Position numbers and translations under genes: made by a program
Shown: positions 40,401-47,299 of the stretch, piece by piece
Position numbering within the stretch: position 1 is the first letter of the stretch
Layout of the letters: each line of letters starts with the position of its first letter
Origin: Scatosoma sp045650185
Lineage (GTDB): Bacteria; Bacillota; Clostridia; Christensenellales; Borkfalkiaceae
Length of the DNA stretch: 56,176 nucleotides
Assembly (NCBI GenBank): GCA_045650185.1
Contig: JAZRQY010000003.1
Location: forward strand, 1 to 56,176
Direction: 5' to 3'
The notes under the pieces: model-generated
The model's database searches: none
The model's input: the letters and a program-made list of their open reading frames with translations, nothing else
What the model was told of the DNA's origin: nothing

Positions 40401-40708
40401 CTTACACGCCGTGTATCGCCCACGGCGTGAGTATGAGCCGCTCCGTAGAAGAGGAAAAACGGGCGGTAGAATGCGGCTACTGGCATCTGTATAGATACAA
40501 TCCTTCCCTGCGCCAAAAAGGGGAAAATCCCTTCGTTTTAGACAGCAAACAGCCCAATAAACCGTTGCGTGAATTCCTGCTTGGGGAAAACCGTTTTGCC
40601 GCCCTATTGCGCGAAGATCCCGAAACGGCAGAGAGGCTGTTTAAGGAGGCAGAAGAGGATAGTCGTCTGCTTTATGAACAGTATAGCCGTCTTGCCGATC
40701 AATCATAA
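37403..40708 (+). CDS. nifJ: pyruvate:ferredoxin (flavodoxin) oxidoreductase
   Basis: Oxidatively decarboxylates pyruvate to acetyl-CoA and CO2 and reduces ferredoxin; the central anaerobic enzyme linking sugars, hexuronates and serine to energy. It is a single-chain protein of 1101 aa, somewhat shorter than the usual 1170-1190. Domains in order: pyruvate-binding domain (1-250, with YPITPSSPMAELAD and ASALSTHALS-like text), domain II (260-400), the EKR region (about 425-500), a ferredoxin domain with two 4Fe-4S motifs (CIQCNQCSFVCP near 688 and CMGCGVCARTCP near 740), and the TPP domain with CAGCGETPY, GCSSIYGGSSPTCPY and GDGWAYDIGYGG (about 894). All Cys ligands expected are present. SD AGGAG lies 8 nt upstream. 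Confidence 0.96.
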   Translation: MKKTTIDGNTAAAYASYAFSELAIIYPITPSSPMAELADLWQAQGKENLFGKVPEVVEMQSEGGAAGALHGALTCGALATTYTCSQGLLLMLPNMYKIAGEALPTVFHVSARALSTHALSIFGDHQDVMACRQTGFSMLCASSVQETADFAVLAHLATLSSSLPFLHFFDGFRTSHETSTVELMEYDELKILLCEEDVSRFKARALSPDSPTQRGTAQNPDVYFQNRERSQPLYAALPDLVQAWMDKLAKITKRQYHVFDYYGDPAAEQVLVMMGSGAQTAQECVDSYNQQGKKVGLLIVRLYRPFDGKRFCSALPKTCRKIAVLDRTKEAGSVGEPLYLDVCAALAEGDRQEIAVVGGRYGLGQKEFTPAMIAAVLDNLCLPEPKNHFTVGIDDDISHTSLPIPDFHIEGRDLTECKFYGLGSDGSVGANKNSIQIIGEHTDLFVQGYFQYDSRKSGGYTISHLRFGKSPILSAYLVEHPGFVACHNTSYLNRYDMLSGIQENGTFLLNCPWTDLEQINAHMPPAYKQIIAQKNLRFFVINGTKIAGEAGLPGKHSTVMQAAFFRLHPHILPYERAIQLLEDTLRRKFSAKGEEVINANLTAISKVPAALKEIVYPKEWATATTENPEQTDDKNGYFNEYISPILRLKGDSLPVSVFSIDGTVPTDTAKLEKHGVAASIPRWVPENCIQCNQCSFVCPHACIRPYLFEDGDSVPQDFHSLSATGMQGKRFRIQVSVHDCMGCGVCARTCPAKNKALVMTPVGELPEKEGENWAFAQTLPSPDPSTFRADTVKGSQFKQPLFEFSYACAGCGETPYIKLLTQLFGERLLIANATGCSSIYGGSSPTCPYAKTKDGKGPAWASSLFEDNAEFGLGMRLACDLKEDGKEKSVWCIGGDGWAYDIGYGGLDHVLASDKNINILVLDSEVYSNTGGQLSKATPLAATARFAVKGKRTRKKPLGLMAMQYKNVYVAQVSLGANMQQLVRTLLEAEAHDGPSLVIAYTPCIAHGVSMSRSVEEEKRAVECGYWHLYRYNPSLRQKGENPFVLDSKQPNKPLREFLLGENRFAALLREDPETAERLFKEAEEDSRLLYEQYSRLADQS

Positions 40709-40710
40709 AA

Positions 40711-40750
40711 AAGGGAGTTGGATTTTTCCAACTCCCCTTCTTTGTTTTTA
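40711..40750 (+). terminator. nifJ terminator
   Basis: GGGAGTTGGA and TCCAACTCCC form a 10-bp stem with a short T loop, followed by CTTCTTTGTTTTT. It starts directly after the nifJ stop. Confidence 0.85.
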
Positions 40751-40761
40751 CAGTTTTGAAA

Positions 40762-40831
40762 ATGATACAACCTATGGTTGATGATATACACGCTAAAGCG
40801 TGATGATATACCATTGCTATTGCAATGGATA
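40762..40831. repeat. array of three small palindromes separated by ATGATATA
   Basis: The order is ATGATA, palindrome CAACC-tat-GGTTG (40768-40780), ATGATATA, palindrome CACGC-taaa-GCGTG (40789-40802), ATGATATA, palindrome CCATTGC-tatt-GCAATGG (40811-40828), then ATA. The spacer word is conserved while the palindromes differ in sequence but stay fully self-complementary. It sits between two convergent terminators, in DNA without genes. Confidence 0.85.
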
Positions 40832-40871
40832 AAAACACCACAGAAAATATGCCATTTTCTGTGGTGTTTTT
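40831..40871 (-). terminator. 17-bp hairpin terminator of the tRNA operon
   Basis: AAAAACACCACAGAAAA (40831-40847) and its exact complement (40855-40871) form a 17-bp stem with a 7-nt loop. The last base abuts the tRNA-Tyr CCA. On the minus strand the stem ends in TTTTT. Confidence 0.85.
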
Positions 40872-40954
40872 GGTGGGAGGGGTGAGACTCGGACTCACGA
40901 AACCTGAGGTGGCGGATTTACAGTCCGCTGCAATTGCCGCTATGCGACCCTCCC
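40871..40954 (-). tRNA. tRNA-Tyr (anticodon GTA)
   Basis: Acceptor GGGAGGG pairs with CCCTCCC. The anticodon loop holds GTA (GGACTGTAAATCC), a long class II variable arm follows and CCA is encoded. Last gene of the tRNA operon. Confidence 0.96.
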
Positions 40955-40973
40955 ATATGAAATTGATAAGTTG

Positions 40974-41048
40974 TGGAGCCGGTGATTGGACTCGAACCCA
41001 CAACCTGCTGATTACAAATCAGCTGCTCTGCCATTGAGCTACACCGGC
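40974..41048 (-). tRNA. tRNA-Thr (anticodon TGT)
   Basis: Acceptor GCCGGTG pairs with CACCGGC. The anticodon stem CTGAT/ATCAG holds loop TTTGTAA (anticodon TGT), the T loop TTCGAGT is standard and CCA is encoded. Confidence 0.96.
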
Positions 41049-41063
41049 AGGTTCACCTTACGG

Positions 41064-41139
41064 TGGTGCCTTGGGGCGGAATCGAACCACCGACAGGCAG
41101 ATTTTCAGTCTGCTGCTCTACCAACTGAGCTACCAAGGC
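41064..41139 (-). tRNA. tRNA-Phe (anticodon GAA)
   Basis: Acceptor GCCTTGG pairs with CCAAGGC. The anticodon arm is CAGACTGAAAATCTG with GAA. T loop TTCGATT; CCA is encoded. Confidence 0.97.
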
Positions 41140-41142
41140 ATT

Positions 41143-41219
41143 TGGCGACCCAAAACGGGCTCGAACCGTCGACCTCCAGCGTGACAGGCTGGCGCTCTAA
41201 CCAACTGAGCTATTGGGCC
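41143..41219 (-). tRNA. tRNA-Asp (anticodon GTC)
   Basis: Acceptor GGCCCAA pairs with TTGGGTC (one G-T). The anticodon arm CCAGCCTGTCACGCTGG carries GTC, and CCA is encoded. First gene of the four-tRNA operon, only 3 nt from tRNA-Phe. Confidence 0.96.
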
Positions 41220-41250
41220 ATCGCCATTGCGTGCTAAACAACGCTTGTTA

Positions 41251-41279
41251 ATAATACCTTATTTATAAAGATTTGTCAA
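41251..41279 (-). promoter_or_regulatory. promoter of the tRNA operon (TTGACA-17-TATTAT)
   Basis: TTGACA (41279-41274) and TATTAT (41256-41251) on the minus strand are 17 nt apart. Transcription would start about 25 nt before tRNA-Asp. The -35 and -10 elements are the same as those of rrn P2. Confidence 0.8.
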
Positions 41280-41412
41280 GCATTTTTTAAGCTTTTTTAC
41301 AAAAAAATAAAAAAAATAAACACCAATTTTTTTCACAAAGTTCATACTGCTTTTTCCAACGCTCACCCCTCTATACAAGGTAACATTATCGACTATTTTT
41401 TTTGTGAAACTA

Positions 41413-41441
41413 TTGACATTTCCCCCTTTTTATACTATAAT
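41413..41441 (+). promoter_or_regulatory. promoter of the 207-aa membrane protein gene (TTGACA-17-TATAAT)
   Basis: Perfect -35 (41413-41418) and perfect -10 (41436-41441) are 17 nt apart. The leader to the ATG is about 30 nt with SD AGGAGG. Confidence 0.85.
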
Positions 41442-41476
41442 CAATACAATCTAATTTATCCTTTCAGGAGGTTTTT

Positions 41477-42100
41477 ATGGATATTAAATCCACCGTAACT
41501 GCATTTCTCAAGAACAAAACCTTGGTCCGTAAAATACTTGCCATCGCGCTGTCGGCAACGGGCGTGATTATGCTGCTGTTTTTCTCCATTATCCAGCTTC
41601 CGATTTTCACCGATTCGGGAAAACCTATAGAGCTTAATCTTTGGTCCATCGTCTTCCAGGGCGAGCGTATAAAAATGATGCTGAACCGCGAAATGTTCTT
41701 CTTCGTTATCGCTTGCACCCTCGTAGAGCTGGCTATCAGCGGCGCATTGCTTTACTTCAATATAAAATTTTACTCGGAACGCAGTGAATCCATTCTGTTC
41801 CACGGACTTACCGTACTTGGCGCGCTCGTCTGCGCAGGGCTTTATCTCCTGCAAGCAGGCGTTATCAGCGGATATTTCAACGAAATCGGCGCTTTCCCTC
41901 CCGAGGGATCGGCTTTTCCCTCCACTGCGTTTTTAGCGATGATCTACGCATTACTGATGGCTGGGCTGTTGTTCTATTTCGCTCTGCCTAAGTGCAAGAA
42001 GTGTGGGAAATTAGACTGGAGCGAGTTCACCGCATTGGACGACGATATGCTTTGTTCTGACTGTCAAATAGCAGAAAGAAATTCCCGTACCTACTTTTAA
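41477..42100 (+). CDS. membrane protein with C-terminal zinc-ribbon-like motif
   Basis: A 207-aa protein I do not recognise. Four hydrophobic segments lie at about residues 20-42, 72-95, 107-128 and 146-166. A cytosolic-type tail then carries CKKCGK (about 173-178) and CSDCQ (about 194-198), two CxxC pairs that fit a small zinc ribbon. A zinc-ribbon tail on a short membrane protein suggests protein or nucleic-acid contact at the membrane (inference). It is monocistronic with a perfect promoter and a strong terminator, so it is likely well expressed. Confidence 0.8.
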   Translation: MDIKSTVTAFLKNKTLVRKILAIALSATGVIMLLFFSIIQLPIFTDSGKPIELNLWSIVFQGERIKMMLNREMFFFVIACTLVELAISGALLYFNIKFYSERSESILFHGLTVLGALVCAGLYLLQAGVISGYFNEIGAFPPEGSAFPSTAFLAMIYALLMAGLLFYFALPKCKKCGKLDWSEFTALDDDMLCSDCQIAERNSRTYF

Positions 42101-42118
42101 TTCAAATACATAAAACTA

Positions 42119-42157
42119 TGGGCAGGTGTGCATAAACGCACACCTGCCCCTTTTTTA
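42119..42157. terminator. convergent terminator between the 207-aa gene and sdaA
   Basis: GGGCAGGTGTGC and GCACACCTGCCC form a 12-bp perfect stem with a 6-nt loop, followed by CTTTTTT on the + strand. It lies 18 nt after the 207-aa stop and just past the sdaA stop on the other strand. Confidence 0.85.
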
Positions 42158-42164
42158 TTCTCTT

Positions 42165-43358
42165 TTAACGCTTATACAGTTTCGCCAGCCCGCCTTCCGA
42201 GGTTTCACGATATCTGCCGTGCATATCCTTGCCCGTTTCATACATCGTTTCTACGACGAGGTCAAAGGAGATTTTACGGCTACCAAATAAGAATTTTGCA
42301 ATCTCTGCGGCATTCAGCGCACGCATCGCCGCAACGGCGTTTCTTTCAATACAAGGGATTTGTACCAGCCCCGCAATCGGGTCACAGGTCAAGCCCAAGT
42401 GATGCTCCATCGCCACTTCCGCGGCATATTCTTGCTGTTCTAAGGTCATACCGTACAGCTCTGCAATCGCCGCCGCCGCCATCGAACAAGCGCTACCAAT
42501 TTCCGCCTGACAGCCACACTCTGCCCCCGAAATCGAGGCGTTCGTCTTAATCAAATTCCCGATAATCCCTGCCGCCGCCAAGGCGTCAATAATGCATTCG
42601 TCCGAATATCCCTTCTGCCCCTGCAGGTAGTACAAAACCGCAGGCAAAACGCCGCATGCGCCGCAGGTGGGAGCGGTTACAATCGTGCCACCCGACGCAT
42701 TTTGTTCGCTGACCGCAAACGCATATGCGCATACGAGGCGATCTTCTAAAGTATCTGCTCCCTCGTTTGGAATATCCTTAAAGTATAAGACGTGCGCGCG
42801 GCGCTCTACGCCAAGCCCACCGGGAAGCTCTCCCTTTGCGTTTAAGCCCTCTTTTACGGCGTTTTTCATCGCCGCCCAAACCTCGGCAAGATAATCCCTT
42901 AAGCCTTCCCCCTCACAGGCATAGGCGTAATCCGGCAAGCGTTTGCCTTCCTTTTCAAGGTGCGCCTTAATCGCAGAAAGAGTAGACAACGGATAGACGG
43001 TATTCGACACAATCCCCTCTCTGCCCTCAACCTCAATCGCGCCGCCGCCAACGCTGTATATACGCAGGGTTGCAATTTGTTGGCCGTTACGATAGGCATA
43101 GAAGTCCATCGTATTCGGGTGCAGGATATCCGTCGTTTCAAGGTCTGCAACCAGTTCGACTTTTCCTAAAACGTCCTGTAAAATCTTCTGCGTTCCGTGC
43201 CCTTCCCCCGTTTTCGCCAACGAGCCGTACAGCACGACCTTAAAGGAATCCGCCGTGGGATTCTCCTTCAAAAACAGTTTTGCGGCGTGCTCGGGTCCTA
43301 TGGTGTGGGAAGATGACGGCCCTTTGCCTATTCTAAATAATTCGCGTAAGGATTGCAT
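42165..43358 (-). CDS. sdaA: L-serine ammonia-lyase (iron-sulfur)
   Basis: Converts L-serine to pyruvate and ammonia in the cytosol using an oxygen-sensitive 4Fe-4S cluster. The 397-aa single chain joins the beta-type domain (residues 1-150, GKGPSSSHTIGPEHAA near 12-27, TGEGHGTQ) and the alpha-type domain, with APTCGACGVLPAVL, NASISGAECGCQAEIGSAC and the C-terminal region. Clostridia more often have separate sdaAA and sdaAB; here they are fused. Promoter at 43425-43453 and a leader hairpin upstream. Its products fit with PFOR and GdhA nearby in the window. Confidence 0.93.
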   Translation of the reverse strand: MQSLRELFRIGKGPSSSHTIGPEHAAKLFLKENPTADSFKVVLYGSLAKTGEGHGTQKILQDVLGKVELVADLETTDILHPNTMDFYAYRNGQQIATLRIYSVGGGAIEVEGREGIVSNTVYPLSTLSAIKAHLEKEGKRLPDYAYACEGEGLRDYLAEVWAAMKNAVKEGLNAKGELPGGLGVERRAHVLYFKDIPNEGADTLEDRLVCAYAFAVSEQNASGGTIVTAPTCGACGVLPAVLYYLQGQKGYSDECIIDALAAAGIIGNLIKTNASISGAECGCQAEIGSACSMAAAAIAELYGMTLEQQEYAAEVAMEHHLGLTCDPIAGLVQIPCIERNAVAAMRALNAAEIAKFLFGSRKISFDLVVETMYETGKDMHGRYRETSEGGLAKLYKR

Positions 43359-43380
43359 AGTTCCTACTCCTTATTCTCTC

Positions 43381-43422
43381 TTAAGCCGACAAGGCTGAAG
43401 GATTCAAGTCTTGTCAGCTTAA
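43381..43422 (-). other. 13-bp leader hairpin of sdaA
   Basis: On the minus strand TTAAGCTGACAAG and CTTGTCGGCTTAA pair over 13 bp (one G-T pair) around a 16-nt loop, between the predicted start of transcription and the RBS. It lacks a T run directly after it, so it is not a standard terminator. It may protect the mRNA or be a regulatory site. Confidence 0.5.
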
Positions 43423-43424
43423 CC

Positions 43425-43453
43425 ATTGTAGCACATTTTTTTAATAAAATCAA
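43425..43453 (-). promoter_or_regulatory. sdaA promoter (TTGATT-17-TACAAT)
   Basis: TTGATT (43453-43448) and TACAAT (43430-43425) on the minus strand are 17 nt apart, with an extended TG (TGTGC-TACAAT). Confidence 0.6.
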
Positions 43454-43483
43454 TCCTTCCGCAGACATTTGCGCAATTGTACA

Positions 43484-43516
43484 TAAAAAAATCCTCGCGC
43501 GAAAACGAGGATTTTT
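43484..43516 (-). terminator. terminator of the nfeD-SPFH operon
   Basis: AAAATCCTCG and CGAGGATTTT pair around an 8-nt loop. On the minus strand the stem ends in a T run. It lies about 25 nt after the SPFH stop. Confidence 0.85.
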
Positions 43517-43539
43517 CATTCATTCCATACCTGCCCGTA

Positions 43540-44463
43540 TTATTTTGCTTCTTTTATCGTGTTTACCAAGCCCACGATGCCTTGCAATTCGCTGGGAATC
43601 ACAATCTTCGTTGCCTGACCGTCTGCCACCTTTTCGAGCGCATCAAGCTTCTGCATCAGCAAGTAAGCCTCGCTAGGGTTCGCTTCGTTAATCATACGGA
43701 TAGATTCCGCCTGTGCCTCATACACGCGAAGGATTGCCTCTTTTTCCGCCTCAGCTTTCAAAATAGCTGCTTCCTTCTCTGCCTCTGCTTTTAAGATTGC
43801 AGCCTGCTTTTCCGCCTCTGCGGACAAGATTTGACTCGCCTTCTTACCTTCAGCCACGAGGATATTACTTGCCTTTTCACCCTCTGCGCGAAGGATCGCC
43901 TCACGGCGTTGACGTTCCGCCTTCATTTGCTTTTCCATCGCATCCTGAATCTCTGCAGGAGGCTTGATATTCTTCAGCTCTACACGGTTGATCTTAATCC
44001 CCCAAGGGTCGGTTGCCTCGTCCAAAATACTGCGGATTTTTGCGTTGATGGTATCACGCGAAGTCAGGGTATTATCCAGCTCCATTTCACCGATGATATT
44101 ACGCAAAGTGGTTGCCGTCAAGTTCTCGATTGCCATAATCGGATACTCTACGCCGTAAGCGTACAGCTTCGCGTCCGTAATTTGATAGAATACAACGGTG
44201 TCAATCTGCATAGTTACGTTGTCCTTCGTGATAACGGGCTGAGGCGCAAAGTCTACAACCTGTTCCTTTAAGGAAACGATTTTCGCAACTCTTTCAAAGA
44301 TGGGGATAACGAAATGCAAGCCCGTCTGCTTCGTTTCACGATACGCACCCAAACGTTCTACAACGTAAGCCTTTGCCTGCGGTACAACTTTAATACCGCT
44401 AAGAACCAGCACCAACAAGATGATACCGATTGCCACAATCAATCCAATTAACCAAGGTTCCAT
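43540..44463 (-). CDS. SPFH/Band 7 (stomatin-like) membrane protein
   Basis: A 307-aa protein with one N-terminal membrane helix (about 5-25, IGLIVAIGIILLVLVLSGI) and a Band 7 domain. The Band 7 domain starts with VVPQAKAYVVERLGAY and includes VDFAPQPVITKDNVTMQID and TLRNIIGEMELD. A long Ala/Glu/Lys-rich helix follows (about 185-260), with repeated EAEKEAAILKAEAEKE units that form the oligomerising coiled coil. QmcA/stomatin-type proteins form ring-like membrane microdomains. It is paired with nfeD (3-nt gap), the usual partner. Confidence 0.92.
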   Translation of the reverse strand: MEPWLIGLIVAIGIILLVLVLSGIKVVPQAKAYVVERLGAYRETKQTGLHFVIPIFERVAKIVSLKEQVVDFAPQPVITKDNVTMQIDTVVFYQITDAKLYAYGVEYPIMAIENLTATTLRNIIGEMELDNTLTSRDTINAKIRSILDEATDPWGIKINRVELKNIKPPAEIQDAMEKQMKAERQRREAILRAEGEKASNILVAEGKKASQILSAEAEKQAAILKAEAEKEAAILKAEAEKEAILRVYEAQAESIRMINEANPSEAYLLMQKLDALEKVADGQATKIVIPSELQGIVGLVNTIKEAK

Positions 44464-44466
44464 ATA

Positions 44467-44913
44467 TTATTCATCTCCTATTTTTTTCTCTACGATAAGT
44501 TTATTGCCCTTAATTTCTTTGACGAGCGCAAGTTCATCAGCCTCTATAATAGAGCCGTCCACCGAGCGAGCCGTCCAAATCAAACCGTTGATCTTGACTG
44601 CGCCACATTCACGGGTGTTGTCGATAGTTTCCACAACACGGGCGGTGTTGCCGATAATCAGCTCCAAGTTCGTTTCCTGACCTTTTTTGCGCTTCATGAA
44701 TTTTTTCACGAAGGGACGAGTCGCCAAGAATAAAGCTGCCGAAAGAGCAACGAAAATCAAAGCCTGCCAACCAAATTGCAGTTCGGTGAAAATTGCGGCG
44801 AGAATCCCAAGGACCAACGCGGAAATCGCAAACCAAACAGCCACAAGATCAATCGTGCAAAGTTCTACGACTAAGAGGGACAGAGCTAAGCCGAACCAAA
44901 CCCACATCCACAT
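44467..44913 (-). CDS. NfeD-family protein (short form)
   Basis: A 148-aa protein with three or four membrane segments in residues 1-80 and a soluble OB-fold in the C-terminal part (about 85-148, LIGNTARVVETIDNT; GAVKINGLIWTARS). It is the short NfeD without the serine-protease domain. NfeD and SPFH genes act together in membrane domain organisation. It is first in the two-gene operon, with a promoter at 44954-44982. Confidence 0.88.
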   Translation of the reverse strand: MWMWVWFGLALSLLVVELCTIDLVAVWFAISALVLGILAAIFTELQFGWQALIFVALSAALFLATRPFVKKFMKRKKGQETNLELIIGNTARVVETIDNTRECGAVKINGLIWTARSVDGSIIEADELALVKEIKGNKLIVEKKIGDE

Positions 44914-44953
44914 AGTGCTACCTCCTATTTCTAATGGATATATTTATACTTAT

Positions 44954-44982
44954 AGTATACAATGAAATGAAAAAATTTTCAA
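44954..44982 (-). promoter_or_regulatory. nfeD-SPFH promoter (TTGAAA-17-TATACT)
   Basis: TTGAAA (44982-44977) and TATACT (44959-44954) on the minus strand are 17 nt apart, about 40 nt before the nfeD start. The sequence from 44983 to 45115 holds nothing else I recognise. Confidence 0.6.
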
Positions 44983-45114
44983 CCCCTTTTTTAAAAAAAC
45001 AGCGAAAAAACCGTAATTTTCATAGAATTGTCAGCTTAAGCTTTGATAATGTTCCACGTTAGGATGTTCATATGCGCAATTGATAAAAAATCATCTGCGA
45101 TTTGTACGTAGAAA

Positions 45115-45147
45115 CAAAAACGACCACGGATATACTCCGTAGTCGCT
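45115..45147 (-). terminator. terminator of the ribosomal protein operon (after rplQ)
   Basis: On the minus strand CGACTACGGA and TCCGTGGTCG form a 10-bp stem (one G-T) with a GTATA loop, followed by TTTTTG. It lies about 20 nt after rplQ. Confidence 0.9.
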
Positions 45148-45164
45148 TTTAATGTTTTGCTTAA

Positions 45165-45671
45165 TTAAACAAGCTCGATGATTGCGGTTTCAGCGCCATC
45201 ACCACGACGTTCACCCAGAAGATAAATTCTGGTGTAGCCGCCGCCCTGACCAAGCTCTTCCTTTCTTGCCGCATACTTAGGTGCGATTTCATTGAAAAGC
45301 TTTGCCATCAAAGGATGGTTGATACCTGCAGTTCTTGCTTTGAAATCTGCTTTCTTTTCGTTGAAAGCTTTAATTTCAGGCAGATCGTAGGTCTTCGCCA
45401 TGATTGCACGACGAGCAGCAAGACGCTTTGCGCCGTCCTTGAAGGACTTAACAACAACTTCCTTACCCTTCTTATCCGTCTTCTTGATTTCAAATTCAAC
45501 AACGTCGTCATAGCTGTTTACCGCTTTGGTGATGAGCTTTTCCACGTAGGGCTTCAGCTCTTTTGCCTTTGCAGCGGTCGTTTCGATTTTACCGTACCAA
45601 AGGAGCTGGGATGCTAAGCCTCTAAGCAGAGCGTTTCTTTCCTTGGACGTTCTTCCCAATTTACCGGGCAT
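45165..45671 (-). CDS. rplQ: ribosomal protein L17, extended form
   Basis: Large-subunit protein near the exit tunnel. The N-terminus PGKLGRTSKERNALLRGLA and the C-terminus GGYTRIYLLGERRGDGAETAIIELV (read in two parts) are canonical. At 168 aa it is longer than the common 112-127 aa form. The extra length is a Lys-rich central insertion (about residues 55-125), between the AKELKPYVEKLI helix and the KLFNEIAPKYAAR helix. Similar insertions occur in other bacterial lineages. Last gene of the operon, 4 nt after rpoA. Confidence 0.96.
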   Translation of the reverse strand: MPGKLGRTSKERNALLRGLASQLLWYGKIETTAAKAKELKPYVEKLITKAVNSYDDVVEFEIKKTDKKGKEVVVKSFKDGAKRLAARRAIMAKTYDLPEIKAFNEKKADFKARTAGINHPLMAKLFNEIAPKYAARKEELGQGGGYTRIYLLGERRGDGAETAIIELV

Positions 45672-45675
45672 AATT

Positions 45676-46626
45676 TTAATCCTCCTGTTTGCTTAATGTA
45701 AGACCGTAAGAATCCAACTTCTGGATAACTTCGTCCAGGGACTTTCTGCCGAGGTTTCTCACCTTCAACATATCGTCTTCCGTCTTCTTGGTAAGGTCTT
45801 CTACCGTATGAATGTTTGCTCTCTTCAAGCAGTTGTAGGAACGAACGGAAAGGTCCATTTCCTCAATCGCCATCTTGAGTACCTGTTGTTGCTTATCGTC
45901 TTCCGTCTTAACGAGAACGCCCATATCTCTGATCGTTTCACTAAGGTTCACAAACAGACTGATGTGTTCTTGCATAATCTTCGCAGCAAGCGAAATGATT
46001 TCCTTACCGGAGAACGTACCGTTGGTCCATACTTCCAACGTGAGCTTATCGTATTCAACGTCCTGACCTACGCGGGTCGGCGTTACTTCGTAATGCACCT
46101 TTTGTACAGGCGAGTACGGGGAATCGGTTGCGATATAATCCACGATAGGCTGCTTGTGCGCTTCTGCAAACGCATAGCCTCTGCCTCTACCGATGGTGAT
46201 TTCTGCATCGAAACGCGCGCCTTCATCAATCGAACAGATGTACTGATCGCCGTTCACGATTTCGATTTCAGCGTCAACGTTCAGGTCTTTGCCGGTAAGC
46301 ACAGCAGGGCCGTCCTTAACAATATGCAAAACCTTTTCATAATCCTTATCTACAACCTTCGTCTTAATAGCCAAAGTCTTCAAGTTGAGGATAATTTCCG
46401 CAACGTCTTCTCTGATTCCTTCTACCGCAGAAAATTCGTGTTTAACGCTACCGTCCATAAAGCGGATTCCTTCCACTGCTGCGCCGGGCAATGCAGCGTA
46501 AAGAATTCTTCTAAGACAGTTTGCTATCGTAAGACCGAAACCTTTCTCTAAGGGCTCACATACCACCTTTGCATAAAAGTCGTCGTTTTCAAGCACTTCG
46601 AGCTTGGGCATATCCATTTCGATCAT
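45676..46626 (-). CDS. rpoA: RNA polymerase subunit alpha
   Basis: Assembly platform of RNA polymerase and contact site for UP elements and activators. The 316-aa protein has the N-terminal dimerisation domain (NCLRRILYAALPGAAVEGI) and the C-terminal domain with the DNA-binding helix-hairpin (LKRANIHTVEDLTKKTED; VRNLGRKSLDEV). Length is normal for Firmicutes. It follows rpsD by 26 nt. Confidence 0.98.
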   Translation of the reverse strand: MIEMDMPKLEVLENDDFYAKVVCEPLEKGFGLTIANCLRRILYAALPGAAVEGIRFMDGSVKHEFSAVEGIREDVAEIILNLKTLAIKTKVVDKDYEKVLHIVKDGPAVLTGKDLNVDAEIEIVNGDQYICSIDEGARFDAEITIGRGRGYAFAEAHKQPIVDYIATDSPYSPVQKVHYEVTPTRVGQDVEYDKLTLEVWTNGTFSGKEIISLAAKIMQEHISLFVNLSETIRDMGVLVKTEDDKQQQVLKMAIEEMDLSVRSYNCLKRANIHTVEDLTKKTEDDMLKVRNLGRKSLDEVIQKLDSYGLTLSKQED

Positions 46627-46652
46627 TATACTACCTCCTGTTATTTTAAAAA

Positions 46653-47279
46653 TTACTTGGAGTACAACTCGACGATCATGTGTTCAGCGATCTGGCTGTC
46701 AATGTCTTCTCTGGTAGGCAGAGCAAGTACCTTGCCTTCCAACTTTTCTCTGTCGAATTCAACCCACTTAACAAGCGTGTTGTTTGCAGCCGTTTCTTTC
46801 AAAGCGGTGAAATATTTGTTGCCTTTTCTGTTTTCCTTAACGCATACTACGTCGCCAGCCTTCACGATGTAGGAAGGGATGGTTACGGTCTTGCCGTTTA
46901 CGGAGATGTGCGCGTGGTTAACGATCTGACGAGCCAACGTTCTGGAAGGAGCAATACCCATTCTGTATACAACGTTGTCCAATCTTCTTTCCAACAACGA
47001 CAGCATGTTTTCACCAGTTACGCCCTTCATTCTATCAGCCATTTCGTAATACTTACGGAACTGACCTTCCTGAACACCGTAAATTCTCTTGGTCTTCTGC
47101 TTTTCGCGAAGCTGCAAGCCGTATTCGGAAACCTTCTTTCTTGCCGCACCGTGCTGACCGGGAGCAACCGGACGCTTATTGAACGGGCATTTTTCCATGT
47201 AGCACTTGTCACCCTTCAAAAAGAGCTTAGCGCCTTCTCTTCTACAAAGTTTACATTTAGCTTCTCTATAAGTAGCCAT
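46653..47279 (-). CDS. rpsD: ribosomal protein S4 (zinc form)
   Basis: A 30S assembly initiator that binds 16S rRNA. 208 aa. It has an N-terminal zinc site C9-x2-C12 ... C26-x4-C31, unlike the zinc-free B. subtilis form. The S4 RNA-binding domain (LERRLDNVVYRMGIAPSRT) is intact. In B. subtilis rpsD is a separate autoregulated gene; here it is inside the alpha operon, as in E. coli and many Clostridia. Confidence 0.98.
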   Translation of the reverse strand: MATYREAKCKLCRREGAKLFLKGDKCYMEKCPFNKRPVAPGQHGAARKKVSEYGLQLREKQKTKRIYGVQEGQFRKYYEMADRMKGVTGENMLSLLERRLDNVVYRMGIAPSRTLARQIVNHAHISVNGKTVTIPSYIVKAGDVVCVKENRKGNKYFTALKETAANNTLVKWVEFDREKLEGKVLALPTREDIDSQIAEHMIVELYSK

Positions 47280-47299
47280 AATTTCTTCCTTCCTCCTGA

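Noticed and set aside
40762..40831. Possible CRISPR array
   Set aside because: The constant word is only 8 nt and the variable parts are palindromes, not spacers; no cas gene is present.
43381..43422. Leader hairpin as an intrinsic terminator
   Set aside because: No T run follows it on the sdaA strand.
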